From assembly GCF_900142605.1 (NCBI RefSeq), contig NZ_FRBL01000001.1:62001-126000 (forward strand): DNA of 64,000 bases. The letters are read 5' to 3'. The notes beneath the pieces were generated by a model, which was not told where the DNA came from, did not search any database, and saw only the letters and a list, made by a program, of their open reading frames with translations. Positions 50,897-59,861 of this stretch are shown here, in pieces. The translations under genes were made by a program, and so were the position numbers. Source of the DNA: Chitinophaga jiangningensis. Its GTDB lineage: Bacteria; Bacteroidota; Bacteroidia; Chitinophagales; Chitinophagaceae. Every line of letters begins with the position of its first letter. Positions within the stretch are counted from its first letter, which is position 1.

Positions 50897-52231
50897 TTAA
50901 TAATTTACTGTTAATGTTCCTAAAGCTTTCTGCAGATCAATTTTGCTGCTCAGTACCTGGTACATGGCATTGTAGTAGCTCAGCTGTGCCGTACGCAGTT
51001 CTGTTTCTGATATCAGCACATCGAGGTAGGTTTTGATGCCTTCCTTGTATTGCAGTTGCAGCATGTTGTATACGTCCTGTGCCATGGCCACATTTTCTTT
51101 CAGCGTCATATAGTCGTTGAGGTTACTTCTGTAGGCCGACATTGCCTGTGTATATTCCGTGTTGACGGCTTTATCCAAAGCTTCAAAATCCCATTCGTTG
51201 CGTTGAAGCTGAAGTTCGGCCATTCTGATATTGTGTACGCGCTTGCCACCCTGGAAAATAGGTACAGAGAGTTTTACGCCTAACAGGGAGTTAGGGTAGT
51301 TGGTACTGTACAGCTGTCCGAAGTTTTGGTTTTGCCATGCAAAGGCATAGTTTACAAAGGCGGAAACATTCGGGATGAAGCTCCATTTGTTATACTGGAT
51401 ATTTGCCTGCAGCAAGCTCTGTTGTGTTTGGAGCAGCTGGTATTCGATCCTGTTGTGATAATCTACTACTACGCTGGTATCGCTGCTGCTTACTTCAGCT
51501 GCCAGTCGGGAGGTATCGGTGGAGATGGGCACATCCGGGCTGTTGGCCGGGTATCCCATAAGTTGCTTCAGGTAGGCCTGTTTGGCGGTTACCAGTTCCA
51601 GGGCGGTTTTGCGCTGGGCTTTAGCATTATTTAGGGAGATGGTAGCGCGTTTATAGTCTGTTTTATCGACCACGCCACTTTCGTACTGATTCACTGCGTC
51701 TTTGAGCGAGCGTTCCAGGCGAATGATGTCTTCGTCCAGCACATGGATTTGCTGGTGGGTCAGCAGCACGTCATAGTAAGCTTTGCTAACGCTGGCTACC
51801 ACATCGATGCTGTTGCTGGTGGTGGTTTGTTTGGTTTGCTTACGGACGTCTCTGGCCGTACTGCTGGCCAGGAGCAGATCGCGGGTAAACAGGTTTTGAT
51901 TTAAGGTAAACGTGGCGCCGGAGGTGTTGGCCACCCCAACTTTGGTAGGATTCCCACCAAAAATGGAGGTAGGCAGTTCCAGATAGTGTTGCAGGTTAGC
52001 GTCCAGCTGTACCTGCGGGTACCAGTCGGCCAGTTTACTTTTGATGGTGCGGTCGGTGATGGCTTCATCGATCAGCGACTGATGGATCAGTGGCTGATTG
52101 GCCAGTGCATAGCGGATACAATCCTGCAGGGTGGCGGAAGTCAGCAGAGAGTCCGATGATTGCTGCGCGTGAAGCTGGCCGGCAAATAACATTGCGCACG
52201 ACACAGCTAACAGGTAAAATGCTCTTTTCAT
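50897..52231 (-). CDS. TolC family outer-membrane efflux channel
   Basis: Protein of 444 residues from ATG 52231, the start that gives a good signal peptide (MKRAFYLLAVSCAMLFAG, cleavage after QLHAQ). Two TolC repeats of long helices and barrel strands: TLQDCIRYALANQPLIHQSLIDEAI near the N-terminus and ELQLQRNEWDFEALDKAVNTEYTQAMSAYRSNL in the second half. First gene of the operon with adaptor and pump. Confidence 0.93.
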   Translation of the reverse strand: MKRAFYLLAVSCAMLFAGQLHAQQSSDSLLTSATLQDCIRYALANQPLIHQSLIDEAITDRTIKSKLADWYPQVQLDANLQHYLELPTSIFGGNPTKVGVANTSGATFTLNQNLFTRDLLLASSTARDVRKQTKQTTTSNSIDVVASVSKAYYDVLLTHQQIHVLDEDIIRLERSLKDAVNQYESGVVDKTDYKRATISLNNAKAQRKTALELVTAKQAYLKQLMGYPANSPDVPISTDTSRLAAEVSSSDTSVVVDYHNRIEYQLLQTQQSLLQANIQYNKWSFIPNVSAFVNYAFAWQNQNFGQLYSTNYPNSLLGVKLSVPIFQGGKRVHNIRMAELQLQRNEWDFEALDKAVNTEYTQAMSAYRSNLNDYMTLKENVAMAQDVYNMLQLQYKEGIKTYLDVLISETELRTAQLSYYNAMYQVLSSKIDLQKALGTLTVNY

Positions 52232-52513
52232 AAAAGGCTTTTGACATTCAGTTCTTCGTTGTTCCAATCTCAGACAATAACAGGGAAATAACGTACAGGT
52301 GTATACGTAGATACATAGTATGTATGGCCAGATTATCGTCCTTTATAATGCAAATCCATAAGACCTGCAAAAAGTTCAGTGCATTCAATTGCTAATGCTG
52401 TGCTGTCGCAGATAACAGGTAGGTGTTTAAGTTAACACACTCAGGTAGTAGGTTAGCAACGGGTTTTTGTGCCGTTTTCAGGTAAATTTAAAACGAGGCG
52501 CTAAGATAGCATA
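52232..52513 (-). promoter_or_regulatory. Efflux operon upstream region with a 15-bp palindrome
   Basis: The palindrome ATACATAGTATGTAT lies at 52311-52325, 80 bp before the tolC-type start. It suits a TetR-type repressor dimer, but no regulator gene is adjacent. Short inverted arms GTGTT/AACAC are seen near 52422-52437. No clear -7 box is found and no ORF or RNA gene is evident. Confidence 0.35.
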
Positions 52514-52548
52514 CTAAAAAGAAAAATCCACCCCTGGGGGTGGATTTT
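52514..52548 (-). terminator. Intrinsic terminator of lipA
   Basis: A 12-bp perfect stem AAAATCCACCCC/GGGGTGGATTTT (52523-52534 and 52537-52548), followed on the minus strand by a T-rich run (TTTCTTTTTAG). Confidence 0.88.
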
Positions 52549-52574
52549 AACAATTAGATGAAGTTAGTCTCCGG

Positions 52575-53474
52575 TCATCCTTTATTTCGACCGCTAACAA
52601 TATGTTTTTCTGCGTGGTAGGAGGAACGTACTAACGGTCCTGCCTCTACGTAGTCGAGACCCATGTTATATCCTATTTCGCGTAATTCTGCAAATTCGTC
52701 CGGGTGTACGAAGCGAACAACCGGGAGGTGTTTAGGTGTAGGCTGGAGGTACTGACCGAGGGTTACTACATCGCAACCGTTGTCGTAGAGGTCCTGCATT
52801 GCCTGCACTACTTCTTCTTTGGTTTCGCCGAGGCCGAGCATGATACCGCTTTTGGTACGCATACCACCTTCTTTGAGGCGGCGGATGACTTCGAGGCTGC
52901 GGTGGTATTTAGCCTGGATACGTACCTGTTTGGTGAGGCGTTCTACTGTTTCCAGGTTATGTGAAACGATTTCCGGTGCTGCATCGATGATGCGCTGGAG
53001 GTTTTCCCATTGGCCACGGAAGTCAGGGATGAGCGTTTCCATGGTCGTATCCGGGTTGAGTGCACGTACCGCTTTGATGGTGTTGGCCCAAACGATGGAG
53101 CCGCCATCTTTGAGTTCATCTCTGTCTACAGAGGTGATCACGGCATGTTTCACTTTCATGAGGTAGATAGCTTCTGCAACACGTTGTGGCTCGTCGTTAT
53201 CCACAGGATCAGGACGGCCGGTGGCTACGGCACAAAATCCGCAGCTACGGGTACAGATGTTTCCCAGGATCATGAAGGTGGCGGTGCCGGCGCCCCAGCA
53301 TTCACCCATGTTAGGGCAGTTACCGCTTTCGCAGATGGTATGTAATTTATGGGTATCTACCAGGTTTCTGACCTGTTTGTAGTTCTCGCCTATCGGTAAT
53401 TTAACGCGCAGCCAGTCTGGTTTTTTCACTCTGGTGGTGGCCGGTTCGGCAGCTAATACGGGTAATTCTTGCAT
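52575..53474 (-). CDS. lipA: Lipoyl synthase
   Basis: Radical SAM enzyme that inserts two sulfurs into octanoyl chains on E2 and GcvH proteins to make lipoyl cofactor. Protein of 299 residues. The auxiliary cluster cysteines are in CESGNCPNMGEC, and the radical SAM motif CTRSCGFC follows. The C-terminal RSSYHAE is conserved. It has a rare clear Shine-Dalgarno and a good -7 box. Confidence 0.97.
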   Translation of the reverse strand: MQELPVLAAEPATTRVKKPDWLRVKLPIGENYKQVRNLVDTHKLHTICESGNCPNMGECWGAGTATFMILGNICTRSCGFCAVATGRPDPVDNDEPQRVAEAIYLMKVKHAVITSVDRDELKDGGSIVWANTIKAVRALNPDTTMETLIPDFRGQWENLQRIIDAAPEIVSHNLETVERLTKQVRIQAKYHRSLEVIRRLKEGGMRTKSGIMLGLGETKEEVVQAMQDLYDNGCDVVTLGQYLQPTPKHLPVVRFVHPDEFAELREIGYNMGLDYVEAGPLVRSSYHAEKHIVSGRNKG

Positions 53475-53480
53475 CGCTTA

Positions 53481-53506
53481 CTCCTTTCTTTAGAAAAACA
53501 AAGGTA
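53481..53506 (-). promoter_or_regulatory. lipA -7 box and ribosome binding site
   Basis: On the minus strand TACCTTTG (53499-53506) fits TAnnTTTG and AAAGGAG (53481-53487) lies six bases before the ATG. The box is only 5 bp beyond the stop of the upstream gene, so lipA can be expressed by itself. Confidence 0.5.
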
Positions 53507-53510
53507 ATAC

Positions 53511-54332
53511 TTATCTCTTATTCCAGCGCTTACCGAATTGAAGACCTACATAAGCGTTGAACATAAACTGCTTATTATAATCATTAATCATAATAGGTAC
53601 TTTCTTGGTATACATTTCAAAATTGACCCCACATTCCAGTGCGCTCACTACTTCATTGAAGTGTGCCCAGTCGAACCGCAGGCCCAGTTTGGCATGCAGG
53701 CCCGGGATCACGCTCAGCTCGCCCCAGCCTTTCCCGAATCCGCCGGCACCGTAGATGGAGGCATCGTCCAGGAATATGTCGGCATAAGGCCCATTAGGAT
53801 CATATTTAATATCTTCCAGGCGGTCGTTGCCGGCATTTACGCTCAGGTAGTAAGGTTTCAGCAGGCCGATAGAGATACCACCGTAATAGATGCCGGATAC
53901 CTCTACCCCGTTTTTATTGGCTTTACCGCCAATCAGGTAGCGCTGTCCTACCCCAAACTTCACCGGGTAAAAATTATTCTGCTTACCGTAGATGAATGGG
54001 CGGGCGCTGAAGCCCAGCGGAGTGATGGCCTGGAGTTTATCTTCTTTAGGGCTTTTCTTTTCGGAAATCTCAAACTGGAAATAATTTACGATTTTCCGGC
54101 TTTTGCGATAGCCCAGCTCAAAGAAACCGCTCCAGCCGTCGGTATTCAGGCGACCTCCGAGGGAGAAATCACGCTGAAATACGTTTTCCCCTTCTTCCTG
54201 TTCCTTGAAAACCTTTATTTTCTTCAGCTTGCGCTGTTCTTTTTCTGTTTTGCCGGAATTGGTAGACGTGGTTTGTGCTGAAACTAAGCCACTGATCGCT
54301 GAAATAAGGATGATCAAGTATAATTTTTTCAC
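53511..54332 (-). CDS. Probable outer-membrane or periplasmic protein, uncharacterised
   Basis: Protein of 273 residues with a signal peptide ending LVSAQ (about residue 20). Charged linker next (about 25-50), then alternating hydrophobic strands such as FSLGGRLNTDGWSGFFELGY, VKFGVGQRYLIGG and a terminal FNAYVGLQFGKRW, which suggests an outer-membrane beta-barrel. Function unknown. Same strand as lipA, but lipA has its own promoter. Confidence 0.72.
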   Translation of the reverse strand: MKKLYLIILISAISGLVSAQTTSTNSGKTEKEQRKLKKIKVFKEQEEGENVFQRDFSLGGRLNTDGWSGFFELGYRKSRKIVNYFQFEISEKKSPKEDKLQAITPLGFSARPFIYGKQNNFYPVKFGVGQRYLIGGKANKNGVEVSGIYYGGISIGLLKPYYLSVNAGNDRLEDIKYDPNGPYADIFLDDASIYGAGGFGKGWGELSVIPGLHAKLGLRFDWAHFNEVVSALECGVNFEMYTKKVPIMINDYNKQFMFNAYVGLQFGKRWNKR

Positions 54333-54462
54333 AGTAATGGGCTGTTGATATAATTATTAAACGCTTTGCTAAAGGTATTGTTATGTTATGATAATTAAAA
54401 ATACACTTATTTTATGGTTTGTTTACAATATGTAACTTGCATACAAATCTAAAAACATAACC

Positions 54463-54870
54463 ATGAATACTGCTGAAATTATATACACCGGCGAACTGCG
54501 CACCACTGCTACCCACCTGCAATCCGGCTCCGTAATTGAAACGGATGCTCCGGTTGATAACAATGGCCGCGGCGAAAGGTTTTCCCCTACCGACCTGGTA
54601 GCAACCGCCCTGGGCTCCTGCATGCTCACTATTATGGGTATGCGTGCCCGTGAGAGCAAATGGAATATTGACGGCACCAAAGTGAGCATCAAAAAAATTA
54701 TGGGTACCGACCCTCGCCGCATTGTAGGCGTGGACGTAACTTTTGATTTCCCTGCGGGCCATACGCTGGGGGAAAGGGAGAGAACGGTGCTGGAAAAGGC
54801 GGCTCATACTTGTCCTGTAGCGTATAGCATACACCCGGATATTAAACAGACGGTGGTGTTTAACTGGTAA
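54463..54870 (+). CDS. OsmC family protein
   Basis: Protein of 135 residues. The peroxidatic cysteine is in ATALGSCMLTIMGMRAR and the resolving cysteine in AAHTCPVAYSIHPD. The arrangement GERFSPTDLVATALGSC fits the YhfA-like or OsmC group of thiol-dependent hydroperoxide reductases. Cytoplasmic. A terminator follows. Confidence 0.9.
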   Translation: MNTAEIIYTGELRTTATHLQSGSVIETDAPVDNNGRGERFSPTDLVATALGSCMLTIMGMRARESKWNIDGTKVSIKKIMGTDPRRIVGVDVTFDFPAGHTLGERERTVLEKAAHTCPVAYSIHPDIKQTVVFNW

Positions 54871-54891
54871 ACCGGTTAATGAAAGTTATGG

Positions 54892-54919
54892 GGCAGGATA
54901 GGGATATCCTGCCTTTTTT
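54892..54919 (+). terminator. Intrinsic terminator of the OsmC gene
   Basis: Perfect 9-bp stem GGCAGGATA/TATCCTGCC with loop GGGA and a run of T residues. Confidence 0.9.
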
Positions 54920-54964
54920 GTGCTGATAGCGATTCGGCCCGAATATATTATTAATTAATTTATT

Positions 54965-55234
54965 ATGGAGTTCGTTTGGGTTTTTAACGGCGAGGGGAGC
55001 CGTTTTGCGTCTGCGGCATTTAGTGAACTAATACTTGCAGATACCTGGATTAAGCAGCATCAGCTAACAGGGGTATTAACCCGGTATCCTATAAATATCG
55101 GTGTTTATGATTGGGCTATTGAAAATGGATTTTTTAAGGTTAGTAAAGAGGCGCATATTGATTCCCAATTTATCGGTAAGTTCACAACGGCGGGCATGGA
55201 GCACTATCATTATATTAATGGGGAGAGAGATTAA
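54965..55234 (+). CDS. Small acidic cytoplasmic protein, DUF7710-like
   Basis: Protein of 89 residues. The N-terminal FVWVFNGEGSRFASAAF and central YPINIGVYDWAIENGFF recall the small DUF7710 family, which I cannot confirm here. No signal peptide. It heads a run of four small genes of mixed type, in an accessory-looking stretch. Such single-domain proteins are often found near polymorphic toxin loci, but no toxin gene is adjacent. Confidence 0.62.
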   Translation: MEFVWVFNGEGSRFASAAFSELILADTWIKQHQLTGVLTRYPINIGVYDWAIENGFFKVSKEAHIDSQFIGKFTTAGMEHYHYINGERD

Positions 55235-55289
55235 ATTGCGCTGGTAATTTGATCCTGCGTGCATTTACTTTTGTTCATAACTTAAAAAA

Positions 55290-55631
55290 ATGGGAACATT
55301 TAACCGCTTACGCATAACAATCATCTGCCCTGATTGCGGTGGGGTGCAGGAGGCATATATCCAATATAAATTTGGAAGTACCTGGCAATACACTTACAAA
55401 ATTGGTGATACAATCACCTGGGGTGGGAATAACCACGGCAAACCGGAGTTGAAGAAAGTAAAAGCTTATGGAATTATTGAATCAACCACTTGTATTTTCT
55501 GTGAAAAAAATAATATCCCCGAAGAGTATGACATTGTAATTGAGAACAATATCATTCAATCGGTTCAACCAATGGATTCTTACGAGGATTATATGCAGGA
55601 GATTACAGGTGGTAATTATTTAACGCTGTAA
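55290..55631 (+). CDS. Small zinc-ribbon-like protein, uncharacterised
   Basis: Protein of 113 residues. Two cysteine pairs, CPDC near residue 13 and CIFC near 72, are spaced as in a zinc ribbon with beta strands between. Acidic C-terminal half. Unrecognised. It may be an immunity-type or regulatory protein, but only the metal-binding pattern can be seen. Follows the 89-residue protein by 55 bp on the same strand. Confidence 0.6.
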   Translation: MGTFNRLRITIICPDCGGVQEAYIQYKFGSTWQYTYKIGDTITWGGNNHGKPELKKVKAYGIIESTTCIFCEKNNIPEEYDIVIENNIIQSVQPMDSYEDYMQEITGGNYLTL

Positions 55632-55654
55632 TCAGTGTTGAACAATTTCTCAAA

Positions 55655-55867
55655 ATGAAAATTCTTATATCAATTATCATTTTTTGGGCATCAGTCGCAT
55701 GTACTGAGTTCAGGCTTTCTGCTAGCTCTCTGCTACCAACAGATAGCCTGACATTTGTAAAGCCATTTTATCCCTTCTTATCTCCTTATATCAGAAGAGA
55801 CCTTGAGATTAACGCACGCAATCTGGATACTATAACCTTAATGAGTATTTCTCTCCGATTTAAGTAA
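55655..55867 (+). CDS. Short lipoprotein, perhaps a truncated gene
   Basis: Protein of 70 residues with a lipoprotein signal (SVAC, about Cys16) and about 54 residues beyond it. Nothing in the mature part is recognised. The other two frames are closed shortly after the stop, so there is no sign of a simple frameshift. It could be a real small lipoprotein or a remnant. Confidence 0.45.
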   Translation: MKILISIIIFWASVACTEFRLSASSLLPTDSLTFVKPFYPFLSPYIRRDLEINARNLDTITLMSISLRFK

Positions 55868-55948
55868 GTCTCCTCTCCTAAGCAATAGAACACTATACTA
55901 CGCATGAATATCCAACATATTTGAATATTACAAAAGAAGATGTTATCA

Positions 55949-56374
55949 ATGAGAGTTGCACTTATAATTTTGGGATTAATCCCACTTGGATATGGCTGTA
56001 AAACGCAGAAAAGTGGCGGCGCTACGTTCAATTGTGTTCAGGTGTATGATTCATCTCTGCAACAACATGTATATACGACTGTCGATAAAATGCCGGTATT
56101 CGAGAAAGCCGACATCAGTTTACACAAATACTTTACCAATCATTTTCACTACCCCAATGACCAGGAGGCCTTTCAGGGATCTATCAATTTAGTGTTTATC
56201 GTTGATGAATACGGGAAAGCCAAATATGGGCGAATTCTTAATAAGGACAGTGCATCATTAACATTGGTAGATAAGGAAGCATTAAGAGTATTAAATAACA
56301 TGCCTCTATGGACTGCCGGATTATGCAACGGAAAAAAAGTACCCGTACGAATGTACTGGCCAATTCGATTTTAG
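55949..56374 (+). CDS. Lipoprotein with a TonB C-terminal-like domain
   Basis: Protein of 141 residues; in-frame ATG 55940 adds three residues. The lipobox LGYGC is near residue 17. The rest matches the TonB C-terminal fold common in Bacteroidota: VDKMPVFEKADISLHKYF, FHYPNDQEAFQGSINLVFIVDEYGKA, then VDKEALRVLNNMPLWTAGLCNGKKVPVRMYWPIRF. It lacks the TonB membrane helix and proline-rich linker, so it is not a true energy transducer. Role unknown. Confidence 0.72.
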   Translation: MRVALIILGLIPLGYGCKTQKSGGATFNCVQVYDSSLQQHVYTTVDKMPVFEKADISLHKYFTNHFHYPNDQEAFQGSINLVFIVDEYGKAKYGRILNKDSASLTLVDKEALRVLNNMPLWTAGLCNGKKVPVRMYWPIRF

Positions 56375-56432
56375 TCTTATCATCACACCGGACCACCAAG
56401 AAGTATGGCCCGGTGTATGATGCCAATCCCTC

Positions 56433-57299
56433 TTACTTCACCTTATCCACCGCCCCATAAAACTCCTGCTGCAACTCAATCGTCTTACGATCCGCTTTCA
56501 CCGCCTTCAGCGCCTTTACAAACTGTGCTATTTCGTGGTCCGTAATTAACTTACCCAGTTCCGCATTCGTTTTTGAAGCATCACCGGCATAATGATTCGG
56601 GTACGACGAATACCACCAGATGGGCGTATACAGGTCAAGCAGGGAAGAGCGATGCTGGTTTTCACCGTTATCAGCAGTGGCGCGGTCTATCCGCATCAGA
56701 TCCGGGCGGTAGTGAAGTATGATAGATGATTCGCTCTCGCCACCATGGAGGTCAGTAGCCAGCTCACTGCGGTGCAATTTATTGTATGCCTTGATGAAGG
56801 TGGAATCATTTTCAGGGCGATATAAATAAACGGCGTAGTTGCGGCGCTTATTCAGCAACCCTTGCATAAAGAATTCCAGGAATTCAGGATTTCCTCCATG
56901 CCCGTTCAGGATGATGATTTTGTCGAAGCCATTGCGTGCAATTTCATCGCAGGTAGCTTCCAGCAGCTCGAGAATTAAATTATTAGGGAGAGAAAATGTA
57001 CCGGGTTGGTGCCGGGCCTCATTAATCTGACCGTAAAAATAATCAGGAAACACTACTGCATACTCCTGCTGCACGGCATGCGCAGCCCATTCCCGCACAT
57101 GGATCAGGTCCGTACCAATAGGTGCATGCAAACCATGCTTTTCGAGAATGCCGATTGGCAAAATACAGGTCCTGGAAGATTTTTGTAAGGCGGCAGGAAA
57201 ATCATCTGCAGTTAATTCATCCCAGCGGGCAGGCAGCTGCTGAGCGTATGTGTTCCCGGAAATAAGAAAGGCAGTAAGGGCGATCAGGAATGTTTTCAT
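56433..57299 (-). CDS. Creatininase family protein, secreted
   Basis: Protein of 288 residues from ATG 57299, the start of a signal peptide ending NTYAQ; a longer frame starts at 57329. The creatininase family hydrolyses cyclic or linear amides with two metal ions. CILPIGILEKHGLHAPIGTDL with its histidine and acid, and IIILNGHGGNPEFLEFF, are the metal-binding segments. Its divergent neighbour is a LysR regulator that may control it. The substrate is unknown; a periplasmic location is unusual for this family. Confidence 0.83.
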   Translation of the reverse strand: MKTFLIALTAFLISGNTYAQQLPARWDELTADDFPAALQKSSRTCILPIGILEKHGLHAPIGTDLIHVREWAAHAVQQEYAVVFPDYFYGQINEARHQPGTFSLPNNLILELLEATCDEIARNGFDKIIILNGHGGNPEFLEFFMQGLLNKRRNYAVYLYRPENDSTFIKAYNKLHRSELATDLHGGESESSIILHYRPDLMRIDRATADNGENQHRSSLLDLYTPIWWYSSYPNHYAGDASKTNAELGKLITDHEIAQFVKALKAVKADRKTIELQQEFYGAVDKVK

Positions 57300-57392
57300 A
57301 ATGATTTTGATTAATGAATATTCCCGCAAAAATATAGTACGCCTATCTATGAAAATAATGAATTAATTTTGAATTATCAATCTAATTTACTC

Positions 57393-58328
57393 ATGTTAAA
57401 TATCAACCTGCAGCACCTGAAAGTAATCAGTGCTATTGAAAAGGAGGGCTCCATGACCCGCGCTGCCGAAACACTCTATATTTCACAGTCAGCCCTGAGT
57501 CATCACGTGCAGGAATTGGAGAAAAAAATCGGTGCAAAGGTTTTTGAGAGAAGGAACAAAAAGCTATACCTCACCGCTGTAGGCAAGAAGATGATGGATA
57601 GCGCTGAAGTGGTGCTAACAGAGCTGCAAAAACTGGGGCATGAAATCCAATCCATCAAGGCTGGCAATTACGGCACCATCAACATTAGCACAGAATGTTA
57701 TACCACTTACAGCTGGTTACCACGCATCATTACAAAATATCATCAGATGCACCCACGAGTAACCGTGAAAATTGCTGATGGCGCCACCCGTGCACCATTA
57801 ACTTTTTTACAGGATGGAACACTGGATGTGGCATTGGTCAGCAGGCCGGCAAATCAGTCCATGGAGGATCATCCAACGTTTAAATTCACACCCGTTTTTC
57901 AGGATGAACTGGTGGTGATTATGAGTAAAGCCCATCCATTATCCAAAAGGAAAATACTATATCCAAAGGATTTCAGGGAACAAACGCTGATCTGCTATGA
58001 TGTGGACGACAAAGAAAACGACCTGGTAGAAAACGTGTTGAAGCCCGACAAGAGCGAGCCGGCACACATCATAAAAATGCCGCTGACAGAAGTTATACTG
58101 GAAATGGTACAATTGAATTTTGGGATAGCAGTAATGGCAAAATGGCTGATAGCTTCACAAGTCAGCGATGATATGACGATGCTGCCGCTACAGGATAACT
58201 TCTCTAAAAGAACCTGGTACCTGGTTACCCTTGTGCATCAGCACCAGCTCCAGAAAGACTTCATATCATTTGCCCGGAAAGAATTGCGAAACTTGCCTAA
58301 AACTGCCGGGTTCAAACCTGTCCGCTAG
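57393..58328 (+). CDS. LysR family transcriptional regulator
   Basis: Protein of 311 residues from ATG 57393; TTG 57369 opens the same frame. The winged helix-turn-helix is at about 5-60 (SMTRAAETLYISQSALSHHVQELEKKIGAKVFERR). The rest is a LysR substrate-binding domain with two lobes. It starts 93 bp from the creatininase gene on the other strand, the usual layout of a LysR regulator and its target. Confidence 0.92.
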   Translation: MLNINLQHLKVISAIEKEGSMTRAAETLYISQSALSHHVQELEKKIGAKVFERRNKKLYLTAVGKKMMDSAEVVLTELQKLGHEIQSIKAGNYGTINISTECYTTYSWLPRIITKYHQMHPRVTVKIADGATRAPLTFLQDGTLDVALVSRPANQSMEDHPTFKFTPVFQDELVVIMSKAHPLSKRKILYPKDFREQTLICYDVDDKENDLVENVLKPDKSEPAHIIKMPLTEVILEMVQLNFGIAVMAKWLIASQVSDDMTMLPLQDNFSKRTWYLVTLVHQHQLQKDFISFARKELRNLPKTAGFKPVR

Positions 58329-58373
58329 GCTTGTGCATTATGTAAAGTGATATAGCAGCCGCGATGACTTACA

Positions 58374-58745
58374 TTAACTTTGTTTTTCTTCCGCAGCCAT
58401 CGCTTCCATCATCTGAAGCACATAATTCCGGTTAGCATTCCCCCATTGGTCCATCGCCGCGATCACCGGCATCAGGCTTTCACCAATATCGGTAAGGAAA
58501 TATTCTACTTTCAGCGGCAAGCCGGGATAGATGGTTTTGGTGATGAGATTATAGTCTTCCAGTTCCTTCAGATGCAAATTGATCACCCGCGGCGCCGCAG
58601 CACTAATTTCCCGATGCAACTCACTGGGCCTGCGAATACCCATATGGATACATTCCAGTATCCAGGCCTTCCACTTCCCTCCCAATACCTTAATTACCAC
58701 ACTAACACCACAATCCAGCATTTCAGGAATTTTCTTTTCGTACAT
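58374..58745 (-). CDS. HxlR family transcriptional regulator
   Basis: Protein of 123 residues. The HxlR winged helix is clear: VIKVLGGKWKAWILECIHMGIRRPSELHREI, then INLHLKELEDYNLITKTIY and VEYFLTDIGESLMPVI. Divergent from an imine-reductase-like gene (178 bp apart), which it probably regulates. HxlR members often respond to redox or aldehyde stress. Confidence 0.9.
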   Translation of the reverse strand: MYEKKIPEMLDCGVSVVIKVLGGKWKAWILECIHMGIRRPSELHREISAAAPRVINLHLKELEDYNLITKTIYPGLPLKVEYFLTDIGESLMPVIAAMDQWGNANRNYVLQMMEAMAAEEKQS

Positions 58746-58923
58746 GGTTCATCTGTTTATAAAATAAAGATAAGATTTCAGACTGATATCCCATCTCCCA
58801 AACACGCCATGGGCTTAATGGGATAAATTTTTCCCTGCCTGAATCATTTTTCCCTTATTGTGCCGCAGCTGGTGTATGCTGACATTTGCGTCACAAAACA
58901 ACGAACAATTAAAAACATCATCC

Positions 58924-59808
58924 ATGAAACAAACATCAAATACAACAAACGCAGTTTCCGTGATCGGATTAGGAGATATGGGCATCAGATTAGCAGAAAT
59001 CTTACTTTCAAAAGGGTTCCAGGTAACGGTGTGGAACCGTTCCGCTGGAAAGGCAGATGCCCTCGCTGCACAGGGAGCGCTTGTAGCGGACAGTGCAGCA
59101 GCCGCCATCAGTGCCAGCCCGGTCATCATTACCTGTGTGGTTGATTACAATGCCACCCGCAACATTCTGGATACTCCAGAGGCCAGGGCCGCCCTGAAAA
59201 GCCGTACCCAGATAGAATTGAGTACCGGCACTCCGCAGGATGCTCGTAACGCAGCAGCATGGGCCCACAGCATAGGTGCGAAGTACCTTGACGGCGCCAT
59301 CCTTGCGACCCCGCGCCAGGTAGGCCATGAATTCACTCCGATATTCGTTTCCGGATCTCGGGAGGTATATGAAGCCACCGAACCTATTATGAAAGCACTC
59401 GCCGGAGGCCTGCAATATATGGGCGAGGCCGTAGGAGCTGCCTCCACCTGGGATATCGGGTTCCTTAATACGGTATTCGGTGCCATCACCGGGTTTTTCC
59501 AGGGTGCACGCCTGTTCGAAGCGGAAGGTATCCCTGTGAACCAGCTGGGTGATATGATAGGTAAACTGGGCTCAGTAATTGGAGAGATGATCCGTTTTGA
59601 AGGCGACGTGATACACCATAAAAAATATGATGAAGTGGAGAGCTCCGTGAAAACATGCTACACAGGTATCGGCCTGTTTTCGCGCAGCGCAAGGGAAGCA
59701 GGTATTAGCTCCGAAATCCCTGACTTCATGTACAACATCTATCAGCGCGCCATGGATGCGGGTTATGGCCCCAAGCAACTGGGTGCTGTGATTGAGGTTT
59801 TGCGTTAA
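58924..59808 (+). CDS. NAD(P)-dependent oxidoreductase, 6-phosphogluconate dehydrogenase-like / imine reductase-like
   Basis: Protein of 294 residues from ATG 58924; the frame opens upstream at a TTG. VSVIGLGDMGIRLAEILLSKGF is the N-terminal Rossmann motif, followed by VWNRSAGKADALAAQGA. The late all-helical domain (from about 165) has the FFQGARLFEAEGIPV pattern of the beta-hydroxyacid dehydrogenase fold with imine-reductase-type length. Substrate unknown. Divergent from an HxlR regulator. Confidence 0.85.
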   Translation: MKQTSNTTNAVSVIGLGDMGIRLAEILLSKGFQVTVWNRSAGKADALAAQGALVADSAAAAISASPVIITCVVDYNATRNILDTPEARAALKSRTQIELSTGTPQDARNAAAWAHSIGAKYLDGAILATPRQVGHEFTPIFVSGSREVYEATEPIMKALAGGLQYMGEAVGAASTWDIGFLNTVFGAITGFFQGARLFEAEGIPVNQLGDMIGKLGSVIGEMIRFEGDVIHHKKYDEVESSVKTCYTGIGLFSRSAREAGISSEIPDFMYNIYQRAMDAGYGPKQLGAVIEVLR

Positions 59809-59827
59809 AAGCTCATAATTAGAAAAG

Positions 59828-59861
59828 ACCGGCTAATTCACTATAAAGGTGAATAGCCGGT
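59828..59861 (+). terminator. Intrinsic terminator-like hairpin
   Basis: ACCGGCTA-ATTCAC pairs with GTGAAT-AGCCGGT (one bulge) 20 bp after the oxidoreductase stop, followed by a short T/G run. Confidence 0.6.

Noticed and set aside
55949..56374. Full TonB energy transducer
   Set aside because: It has a lipobox instead of a membrane helix and lacks the proline-rich linker, so only the C-terminal fold is shared.
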